The notes under the pieces: model-generated
What the model was told of the DNA's origin: nothing
Seen by the model: the letters and a program-made list of their open reading frames with translations, nothing else
Databases searched by the model: none
Shown: piece by piece, positions 1-5,233 of the stretch
Layout: every line of letters begins with the position of its first letter
Numbering within the stretch: position 1 is the first letter of the stretch
Assembly (NCBI GenBank): GCA_030744095.1
Contig: JASLRF010000456.1
Coordinates: forward strand, 1 to 5,233
Direction of reading: 5' to 3'
DNA: 5,233 nt
From: Pirellulaceae bacterium
GTDB lineage: Bacteria; Planctomycetota; Planctomycetia; Pirellulales; Pirellulaceae
Position numbers and translations under genes: made by a program

Positions 1-129
1 TTTAACAACAAACTAAAACTGATCACCAGAAAATCATATGGCTTTCGCACGCAACAAGCCTATGAAATCGCTCTCTATCACAACCTCGGAGCACTTCCTC
101 AACCTGACTTCACCCACAGATTCTTCTGA
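1..129 (+). CDS. ISL3-family transposase, C-terminal fragment (cut by window edge)
   Basis: This open frame enters from the left edge and ends at TGA 127-129, leaving 42 residues. The visible tail reads FNNKLKLITRKSYGFRTQQA, then YEIALYHNLGALPQPDFTHRFF. The pattern F-N-N-K-x-K-x-x-x-R-x-x-Y-G-F-R-T, followed by a Y-E-x-A-L-Y-H segment and an F-T-H-R-F end, is what I know from the C-terminus of ISL3 (IS204/IS1001/IS1096/IS1165) DDE transposases, which catalyse cut-and-paste movement of their own element. The final catalytic acidic residue of the family lies upstream, outside the window, so I cannot tell whether the enzyme is intact. The family call rests on recalled C-terminal pattern only. 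The stop is immediately followed by GAGGAGGC and an A-rich stretch, so the element's right end should lie within the next hundred or so bases. Confidence 0.75.
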   Translation, partial: FNNKLKLITRKSYGFRTQQAYEIALYHNLGALPQPDFTHRFF

Positions 130-276
130 GGAGGCAAAAAAGTAAACACAACAGCTCCCTTCAGCCGAATTCCTTGTCACCATGTCACAGCAAAAGCCCT
201 TCGCTCGACGACATTTAGCTCCTCAATAGATAACAGGAATCGATCTTCCCAGCAAGTTTCTTTGACAGAACTCCGC

Positions 277-298
277 CGGACGAGAAACAGATCGTCCG
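277..298. repeat. GC-rich inverted repeat (7-bp stem, 8-nt loop)
   Basis: The arms CGGACGA (277-283) and TCGTCCG (292-298) are perfect reverse complements separated by eight bases (284-291). No T-run follows on the + strand, and no suitable run appears on the - strand, so it does not look like a standard intrinsic terminator. It lies about 80 bases before the start of the downstream gene and just after an isolated TTGACA hexamer. It could be an operator, an mRNA leader structure or chance. Confidence 0.4.
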
Positions 299-308
299 CC
301 GTCGACAC

Positions 309-337
309 TCGACCGTGATGCATCGAGCGTTTAGATT
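309..337 (+). promoter_or_regulatory. Weak sigma70-like promoter candidate for the GYF/zinc-ribbon gene
   Basis: TCGACC (309-314) matches TTGACA at four of six positions. It is followed after exactly 17 bases by TAGATT (332-337), which matches TATAAT at four of six. Transcription would begin near 344, giving a leader of about 35 bases before the ATG at 379. Matches of this quality arise often by chance, so the call is tentative. Confidence 0.22.
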
Positions 338-378
338 AGGGCAAATGCGTTCGTGTAGTGAGAGAAGTTGGATTGGCT

Positions 379-930
379 ATGAGTGGATGGCAATACAAAC
401 GTGAAGACGGCGAAGTCGTTGGAATCTTGAGCGAAGACGAGATCAAGCATTGTGCGGAAAGGGGTGGAATCTTGCTCGACTCGCCTGTCATGCACGAAGA
501 GAAGACCCAGGGCCGATGGGTTGCCGCCAGCCGGATCGGGCCACTGCGGAAGCGGATCGAGGCGGTAGAAGAACAACACCGTGAAACGTTGGCGTCGGAG
601 AGTTCACCGATGGCCAGCTACGTTCCACCGCCTCAGGCAAAGACGCCATCGACTCAGCTTCGCGTGATTCGTCAGGGGGTCGAACGCGCCGCGGTTTCTG
701 TCTTCCAAAAGGCCGCGGCGGTCGCGAATTTCCTAACGGCAAAAAAGCCGTTGTATGTTTGCCCAAAATGTGAGGCGGAATTCACCAAGTTCGATGTGTT
801 GGGGAAATGCCCGCTTTGCGGCGAATGGGCTGTCATCGCCTGCGAGAGTTGTGGCCTCGAATCGGGTGCAAGAACATTCGTTGAAAACGTCTGTAAGTGC
901 CCTCGCTGCGGCGCCAAGGTCTCGCTCTAG
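379..930 (+). CDS. GYF_2-like / zinc-ribbon protein of unknown function
   Basis: The protein has 183 residues from ATG 379 to TAG 928-930. A GTG at 358 would add seven residues. I prefer the ATG because the GYF-like fold then starts at once (GWQY at residues 3-6) and a purine-rich GAGAGAAG lies about 11 bases upstream. Residues 3-55 resemble GYF_2/DUF4339 modules: W4-x-Y6, G11, V14-G15, an acidic helix, L33-D34-S35-P36-V37, and W47-V48-A49. Residues 62-126 form a low-complexity, Ala/Gln/Lys-rich linker. The C-terminus has CPKC (128-131), CPLC (144-147), CESC (155-158) and C172-x-CPRC (174-177), which fits two consecutive four-cysteine zinc ribbons. No signal peptide or membrane segment is visible, so it is probably cytoplasmic. 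GYF-type modules usually bind proline-rich peptides, and zinc ribbons bind nucleic acid or protein, so an adaptor role is possible but not shown. It stands alone between a transposon end and the convergent tex gene. Confidence 0.85.
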   Translation: MSGWQYKREDGEVVGILSEDEIKHCAERGGILLDSPVMHEEKTQGRWVAASRIGPLRKRIEAVEEQHRETLASESSPMASYVPPPQAKTPSTQLRVIRQGVERAAVSVFQKAAAVANFLTAKKPLYVCPKCEAEFTKFDVLGKCPLCGEWAVIACESCGLESGARTFVENVCKCPRCGAKVSL

Positions 931-1067
931 TGCGCGTCGCGCCGACGTGTAGCGTCCGCCGTGTAGCGTCCGCCGTGCTTTGTCTCGCGAGGCCAAACGG
1001 CGAAGAAGTCGCTATAGGGAATCGGCAAGCGGTCTTTGATCGATCTGCGGCGCTTGGCCAGGCCCAA
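931..1067. other. Convergent intergenic gap without clear terminator
   Basis: This 137-base gap separates the 3' ends of two genes that converge on it, so transcription must end here or overlap. Short GC-rich palindromes are present (GCGCGTCGCGC at 932-942, CTCGCGAG at 984-991), but they have almost no loop and no T-run follows on either strand. I see no standard intrinsic terminator. Termination may depend on Rho or on a weaker structure. Confidence 0.5.
947..974. repeat. 14-bp perfect tandem duplication
   Basis: The unit GTGTAGCGTCCGCC occurs at 947-960 and again, directly adjacent, at 961-974, starting 16 bases after the stop of the GYF/zinc-ribbon gene. Both copies run into GTG, so the 10-mer CGTCCGCCGT is present twice here (953-962 and 967-976). 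The same 10-mer also occurs once at 293-302, upstream of the same gene. It could be a small dispersed intergenic repeat or a slippage duplication. Confidence 0.7.
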
Positions 1068-3248
1068 TCAACTGTCAACCTGCTTTCGCGAAACGGCGAT
1101 TCGCTTTCTTGACATATCGACTTCCAGGACTTTGACACGGACAAGATCGCCAACCGCGACGATGTCGCTAGGATCTTGCACATAGGTGTTGGCAAGCTGC
1201 GAAATGTGAATGAGCCCGTCCTGGTACACGCCAAGGTCCACAAACGCGCCAAACTTCGTCACGTTGGTGATCACACCCTCCAGGACCATCCCCGCCTTCA
1301 GGTCTTTCAGTTCATTGACGCCGTCAGTGAATTTCACAGCGCGAAACTCGTGACGTGGATCGCGGCCCGGCTTGGCCAGTTCAGTGATGATGTCGCGGAT
1401 CGTTGGCAAGCCGGTACCATCATCCACAAAATCTCTGGCGTCCAGGGCGCTGGCCAGGTCTGCGTTGCCGACAAGTTCTGTCGCCTTCGTCTTTAACCTG
1501 ACGGCCATCTTCTCCGCCACGTAGTAACTTTCCGGATGAACTGATGAGTTGTCCAAGGGTTGCTTGCCGTTGCGAATCCGAAGAAATCCGGCAGCTTGTT
1601 CGAAGGCCTTTTGGCCGAGTTTTGGGACATTGCGAAGCTCTTGTCGTGTTTCGAACCTGCCGTGCGAGTCCCGAAAAGACACGATAGCATCAGCGAGTTT
1701 GGAGCCGATTCCCGCCACATGGGACAACAGTGGTGCGCTTGCCATGTTCACATCCACGCCTACCGAAGTCACGCACGATTCAACTTCTCGAGCCAGGCAT
1801 TTTCGCAATTGTGACTGATTGACATCATGTTGATATTGGCCAACGCCAATCGATTTCGGATCGATCTTGACCAATTCCGCCAGTGGATCCTGCAGGCGAT
1901 GCGCGATACTGATGGCTCCTCGCACCGTGACATCCAGGTCCGGATATTCATGGGCGGCAAGTTCGCTAGCTGAATAGATCGACGCGCCGGATTCGTTGAC
2001 CATGACCTTGGTGACATCATCGCGAGTTGATTTCAACACATCCGCCACAAAGGCCTCCGTCTCGCGGGATGCTGTGCCGTTGCCGATCGCAATGAGCTTG
2101 GCGTCGAAACGTTCGATCAAGCCGAGCAGCGTTTTCTCGGCGGATTCAACGTCGCTGCGCGGCGGCGTGGGAAAGATCGTGGTGCTGGTCAAGAATTTTC
2201 CGGTGCCGTCCACGACGGCGACTTTGCAGCCAGTGCGAAAACCCGGGTCGATGCCAATTGTCACCTTGGGGCCGGCAGGTGGTGCCAGCATGAGCTTACG
2301 GAGGTTCTTGCCAAACACGACGATCGCTTCCTCATCAGCCTTCTCTTTCATGCCCTGCAGCACCGACGACTCGATGCTGGGAAGTAACAAGCGTTGATAA
2401 CAGTCGACTACGGTCTCAAGTAGGTCATGATGAAACGCAAATTGTCGATTGTGGGCCAATTGCGGCTTTAGTTTGCCGAGGACGTATGGCTCGTCCAACG
2501 TGATACCGACGCGCAAAATGCCTTCTGTTTCGCCGCGTTTCATTGCTAGCAAGCGGTGCGACGGAGTTCGCTTTAGCGACTCGTCGAATTCGAAGTACAT
2601 CTCGAACTTGCTGCCTTCTTCCCTTTTTCCCCGTTTTACACGAGAGCTGACTTTTCCAAAGTCAGTGGCCTGCGCCGTCAGCCAGCGACGGACTTCGAGG
2701 TCTTCCGACCACTGCTCGGCCACGATATCGCACGCGCCCTTTAGCGCGGCTGTTTCGTCGGGAACATCAAGTTCCAGGTTTACGAACGGTCGCAGCACGT
2801 CACCGCGAGGACGATTCAGGGGATCCTGCTGCAGCAGAAGATCTGCCAACGGTTGCAGGCGACGTTCGCGTGCGATGGCAGCTCGAGTCCGTCGTTTGGG
2901 CTTGTAGGGAAGGTAAAGGTCTTCGAGCGTTTGTCTGTCGGCCGCCGACTCGATCTGCCGCTTGAGATCGGAAGTCAACGCGCCCTGGTCGTCAATCGTC
3001 TTGAGAATGGTTGTTTTTCGCTGCGCCAGATCGCGCGCCTTGCCAATCGCGTCCTCGATGGCACGCAGGGCGATCTCATCGAGACCCTCGGTTGCCTCTT
3101 TGCGGTAGCGAGCGATGAAAGGAATCGTATTGCCGCCGTCCAATAACTCAATGGTCGCGCGTACCTGCGCGGCAGTGACCTTGAGTGTTGCAGCGATTTG
3201 TGCGATGACCTGGTCAAGATCGAAACAGTTCGTGGGTGTGGTGGTCAT
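1068..3248 (-). CDS. tex: Tex, RNA-binding transcription accessory protein
   Basis: The 726-residue protein, complete from ATG (complement of 3246-3248) to TGA (complement of 1068-1070), shows the full Tex domain order. The helical N-terminus (about 10-200) carries the family-typical TIPFIARYRKEATEGLDE (41-58) and LEDLYLPYKPKRRTRA (108-123). The YqgF/RNase H-like domain spans about 328-455, with GIDPGFRTG (332-340), GNGTASRETE (389-398) and NESGASIYSASE (418-429). The stretch VRGAISIAHRLQDPLAELVK (442-461) and GVGQYQHDVNQ (468-478) follow. Two helix-hairpin-helix motifs lie at about 511-526 (VAGIGSKLADAI) and 541-558 (VPKLGQKAFE). A C-terminal S1 RNA-binding domain covers about 651-723 (GVITNVTKFGAFVDLGVYQDGLIHISQL). 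Tex is a cytoplasmic factor known to bind nucleic acid mainly through S1 and to affect transcription. At 726 residues it is somewhat shorter than the roughly 770-785 of proteobacterial Tex, mainly at the C-terminal tail after S1. No Shine-Dalgarno sequence precedes the start. The gene is monocistronic in this window. Confidence 0.97.
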   Translation of the reverse strand: MTTTPTNCFDLDQVIAQIAATLKVTAAQVRATIELLDGGNTIPFIARYRKEATEGLDEIALRAIEDAIGKARDLAQRKTTILKTIDDQGALTSDLKRQIESAADRQTLEDLYLPYKPKRRTRAAIARERRLQPLADLLLQQDPLNRPRGDVLRPFVNLELDVPDETAALKGACDIVAEQWSEDLEVRRWLTAQATDFGKVSSRVKRGKREEGSKFEMYFEFDESLKRTPSHRLLAMKRGETEGILRVGITLDEPYVLGKLKPQLAHNRQFAFHHDLLETVVDCYQRLLLPSIESSVLQGMKEKADEEAIVVFGKNLRKLMLAPPAGPKVTIGIDPGFRTGCKVAVVDGTGKFLTSTTIFPTPPRSDVESAEKTLLGLIERFDAKLIAIGNGTASRETEAFVADVLKSTRDDVTKVMVNESGASIYSASELAAHEYPDLDVTVRGAISIAHRLQDPLAELVKIDPKSIGVGQYQHDVNQSQLRKCLAREVESCVTSVGVDVNMASAPLLSHVAGIGSKLADAIVSFRDSHGRFETRQELRNVPKLGQKAFEQAAGFLRIRNGKQPLDNSSVHPESYYVAEKMAVRLKTKATELVGNADLASALDARDFVDDGTGLPTIRDIITELAKPGRDPRHEFRAVKFTDGVNELKDLKAGMVLEGVITNVTKFGAFVDLGVYQDGLIHISQLANTYVQDPSDIVAVGDLVRVKVLEVDMSRKRIAVSRKQVDS

Positions 3249-3511
3249 ATTTGTCGTGGGTTCTGTACTGGCGCGGGCATAATGCAGCAGACAAGCATGT
3301 CAGATTGAACGGAATTCGGCAATTGCGGGTTGGCGTTAGGTGGGTCGAAGTTGCACTCGATTCGAGATGTGGACGGAGCACAACCCGTCTTACCCACAAG
3401 ATAAGGCGAGGTGTGAGGCACTGGTCTCATGGGCGTCTAATTGTCACAATTCGCTGAACCACACCTGCGGTACCCGAGCAGGCCGTAACGAGAAGCAGAT
3501 ATAGGTTTCAA
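3249..3511. other. Divergent intergenic region between tex and the MutS-like gene
   Basis: These 263 bases must hold the promoters of both outward-facing genes. On the tex strand, CTGACA (complement of 3298-3303) and TATGCC (complement of 3276-3281) are separated by 16 bases; the first is five of six to the -35 consensus, the second only three of six, so this is weak. On the other strand TTGTCA (3441-3446) resembles a -35 box but has no good -10 partner. Several short inverted repeats lie here: CTCGATTCGAG (3356-3366), CGGGTTG/CAACCCG (3326-3332 and 3381-3387), GTGGGT/ACCCAC (3340-3345 and 3392-3397), and AGGTGTG/CACACCT (3409-3415 and 3460-3466). No small gene is supported. Confidence 0.5.
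3439..3451. promoter_or_regulatory. 13-bp perfect palindrome, possible operator
   Basis: AATTGTCACAATT has perfect six-base arms around a single central C. It lies 60 bases before the MutS-like start and is nested between AGGTGTG (3409-3415) and CACACCT (3460-3466). Its position and symmetry suit the binding site of a dimeric regulator, but no regulator is encoded nearby and only one copy is present. The palindrome is seen; the role is inference. Confidence 0.3.
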
Positions 3512-5233
3512 ATGCCATCCAATCCGGATCCAATTGCAGCGCATTATCTCCTGCGGGTAGAGATGTTTTTGGCAGACGAGCTGCAGCTTACGCGGAAGGA
3601 TCGCCAGCTCACCCATTTGCGAGTGCTGGTCTTCCTGACTGTTGCGGCATTCTTTGCCATAGGGTGGATCACGATGATCGTCCAGCCGTGGTACCTTCCC
3701 GGCGTTTTCGCGGCGATTGGCTTCGTGGCGCTGGTCACGTATCACGACTCGGTCGACCGGCGATTGCAGCGAGCTCGGCATCTGCGATTGATCAACGACC
3801 AGGGGTTGGCCCGCCTGGCTAGAGCTTGGGATCGACTACCTGCGCCAACAATCAAGGCACCAGATGGGCATGTCGCAACGGCAACAGATCTGGACCTGTT
3901 TGGGCGTGCCTCGCTGTATCAACTCGTAAGCTGTGCGAACACGCCGATAGGCAAAGATATTCTGCGTGACTGGCTCGTCGAGCCTGCCAGTTGTGATGAA
4001 ATCAAAGCTCGACAACAAGCGGTCGCAGAATTGATCAACCGTGAAGCTCTCCGCGAAGAGCTGGTTCTGGAAGGGAGGCTGCTTGCCGGAGACGCGACAG
4101 AACGATTCGTGCAATGGGCGAGTGGTCCAGCCTGGTTGCACGAGCGACCATGGTTGATCTGGCTGTGTCGGATTGTACCAGCAACAGGGCTGTTGGCCTT
4201 CCTGCTTAGTTTGGTGCAGTTGATCTCACCCGATGTTGGTTTTGCGATTATCTTGGCCGTGGTTGTGACGAATATCTTGATCAGCGTTCTGTTTTCCGGC
4301 AATGTTCACGACATCTTCGCACGCGTCAATACGAGGCAAGGGGAAGTCCGCCGTTACCTGCAAATGTTTCGTCTGATGTATTCGATGCCGGAAACCAGCG
4401 GCAAGTTGGCCGAGATCAAACGTGAGGCGACTGAACGTGGTGGCGGCGTTCTGCGTCGTATGCGTGATCTGCAATTTGTGATGCAGTTGGCGAACATCAG
4501 CCATTCAGCGATGTTGTTCATTTTTCTGTATTTGCCGTTGCAAGCTGGCTTGCTGTACGACTTCCATATTCTCAATCTGCTTGAAAAGTGGCAGCGCGAC
4601 TGCGGTGCACATGCCAGAAATTGGTTCGAGGCGCTCGGTCAATTCGAGTCATTGGCTTCGCTGGCCACATTGGCGTACGATCATCCAAGGTGGACCTTTC
4701 CAGAGGTTGATGCGGCGGCCACGTCGATCGAAGCGTCAGGGTTGGGACATCCGTTACTTCCCGATGCGGTGCGCGTCAACAATGATGTTCAAGTGGGCGT
4801 GGCGGGATCGTTTCTGTTGATCACAGGGTCGAACATGTCAGGCAAGAGTACACTGTTGCGGTCAATCGGCGTCAATATCGTACTGGCGCAGGCAGGTGGA
4901 CCTGTCTGTGCGTCCAAACTACGACTGCCGCCTGTTCAACTGGCAACAAGTATTCGTGTGCGTGATTCGCTGGAAGACGGCGTTTCGTTCTACATGGCCG
5001 AACTCATGCGGCTGAAAGAAATCGTCGATCAGGCGGTTGACTTTGGCGGCCGCCCCGACTGCACGCTGGTCTACTTGCTGGATGAGATTCTGCAGGGGAC
5101 AAATTCGCAAGAACGTCGCATTGCCGTTGTGCGCGTGTTGTCACATCTGGTTCGGCACGGTGCGATCGGCGCTATTTCCACACACGATCTAGACCTGGCT
5201 GCCAGTGACGCGTTGGTCGGCCAGTTTCGCCCC
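3512..5233 (+). CDS. Membrane-anchored MutS-family ATPase (3' end beyond window)
   Basis: The frame is open from ATG 3512 for 574 codons and leaves the window without a stop. An in-frame TGA at 3455-3457 with no other start after it supports this ATG; AGG seven bases upstream is the only ribosome-site hint. The C-terminal part is a MutS domain V ATPase: Walker A GSNMSGKST (439-447), the signature-like RVRDSLEDGVSFYMAEL (482-498), Walker B ending LLDE (522-525) with GTNSQER (529-535), and STHD (556-559). Residues about 95-205 and 265-435 resemble the helical core and lever of MutS. The N-terminal mismatch-reading domain of true MutS is absent. Instead there is a first hydrophobic pair at about 36-57 and 60-77, and a second at about 216-238 and 241-262; residues 334-349 are also hydrophobic. 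Such proteins are annotated as MutS-related in Planctomycetota and Bacteroidota; their role is not established. From memory of relatives, roughly 40 residues are missing. It is not mutS itself, nor MutS2, as far as visible: the Smr end could not be checked. Confidence 0.9.
   Translation, partial: MPSNPDPIAAHYLLRVEMFLADELQLTRKDRQLTHLRVLVFLTVAAFFAIGWITMIVQPWYLPGVFAAIGFVALVTYHDSVDRRLQRARHLRLINDQGLARLARAWDRLPAPTIKAPDGHVATATDLDLFGRASLYQLVSCANTPIGKDILRDWLVEPASCDEIKARQQAVAELINREALREELVLEGRLLAGDATERFVQWASGPAWLHERPWLIWLCRIVPATGLLAFLLSLVQLISPDVGFAIILAVVVTNILISVLFSGNVHDIFARVNTRQGEVRRYLQMFRLMYSMPETSGKLAEIKREATERGGGVLRRMRDLQFVMQLANISHSAMLFIFLYLPLQAGLLYDFHILNLLEKWQRDCGAHARNWFEALGQFESLASLATLAYDHPRWTFPEVDAAATSIEASGLGHPLLPDAVRVNNDVQVGVAGSFLLITGSNMSGKSTLLRSIGVNIVLAQAGGPVCASKLRLPPVQLATSIRVRDSLEDGVSFYMAELMRLKEIVDQAVDFGGRPDCTLVYLLDEILQGTNSQERRIAVVRVLSHLVRHGAIGAISTHDLDLAASDALVGQFRP

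Larger units (their letters stand above)
130..378. other. Non-coding stretch: presumed IS right end, then upstream region of the GYF/zinc-ribbon gene
   Basis: No convincing gene lies here on either strand. The first part should contain the right terminal inverted repeat of the transposon, but its boundary cannot be fixed because the left end is outside the window. The string GCAAAAGCCC at 190-199 is one possible end, since ISL3-type ends commonly finish in a CC-rich tip; this is a guess. Further right is a perfect TTGACA hexamer at 262-267, but no matching -10 box lies 16-18 bases downstream. The hairpin at 277-298 and a weak promoter candidate at 309-337 are listed separately. Confidence 0.5.

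Noticed and set aside
262..290. Perfect TTGACA as a strong promoter
   Set aside because: The expected -10 position 16-18 bases downstream reads AAACAG or similar, with no TATAAT-like hexamer, and the hairpin at 277-298 occupies the spacer.
932..942. GCGCGTCGCGC right after the zinc-ribbon gene as an intrinsic terminator
   Set aside because: The symmetric arms leave only one loop base, and no T-run follows.
1084..1093. Ten-base palindrome TTTCGCGAAA as terminator or operator
   Set aside because: It lies within the last codons of tex, has no loop or T-run, and is short enough to be chance in a sequence of this composition.
833..1252. 139-codon - strand open frame overlapping the tex 3' end and the zinc-ribbon gene
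   Set aside because: It overlaps two supported genes in other frames and shows no family-like motif, so it is a shadow frame.
2449..2907. Open frames of up to 152 codons on the + strand across tex
   Set aside because: Their predicted proteins are Ser/Arg-rich with no recognisable domain, and the opposite strand encodes a complete, well-conserved Tex.
4226..4504. Open frame on the - strand inside the MutS-like gene
   Set aside because: It is a shadow of the 3512-5233 coding frame, which carries unmistakable Walker motifs; several other antisense frames at 3437-4302 and 4354-5110 were dismissed for the same reason.

Overview
The window looks like a chromosomal segment from a Planctomycetota-type bacterium (Pirellulales/Rhodopirellula-like). 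This is an inference from three things: moderate GC content, start codons without strong Shine-Dalgarno sequences, and a GYF-like plus zinc-ribbon orphan protein beside a membrane-anchored MutS-like ATPase. No rRNA or other taxonomic marker is present, so the assignment is tentative.

Layout. Bases 1-129 hold the last 42 codons of a transposase of the ISL3 (IS204/IS1001/IS1096/IS1165) type on the + strand; the rest of the element lies to the left. Bases 130-378 are non-coding, with a GC-rich hairpin (277-298) and a weak promoter candidate. Bases 379-930 (+) encode a 183-residue protein with a GYF_2-like N-terminus and a C-terminus carrying four cysteine-pair knuckles; its function is unknown. 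Bases 931-1067 are a convergent intergenic gap starting with a 14-bp tandem duplication. Bases 1068-3248 (-) encode a complete Tex protein, an RNA-binding transcription accessory factor. Bases 3249-3511 are a divergent intergenic region with short palindromes. Bases 3512-5233 (+) encode a MutS-family ATPase with two pairs of predicted membrane segments. It has no stop codon in the window and runs off the right edge.

The genes do not form an operon: tex points left, and its neighbours point right on both sides. Tex and the MutS-like protein are both nucleic-acid related, and their start codons lie 263 bp apart facing outward, so the two promoters share one region. Nothing in the sequence shows that they act together. 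I see no tRNA, rRNA, CRISPR array or convincing intrinsic terminator. No clearly new multi-gene system is visible. The least explained items are the GYF/zinc-ribbon orphan and the membrane-bound MutS-like protein.
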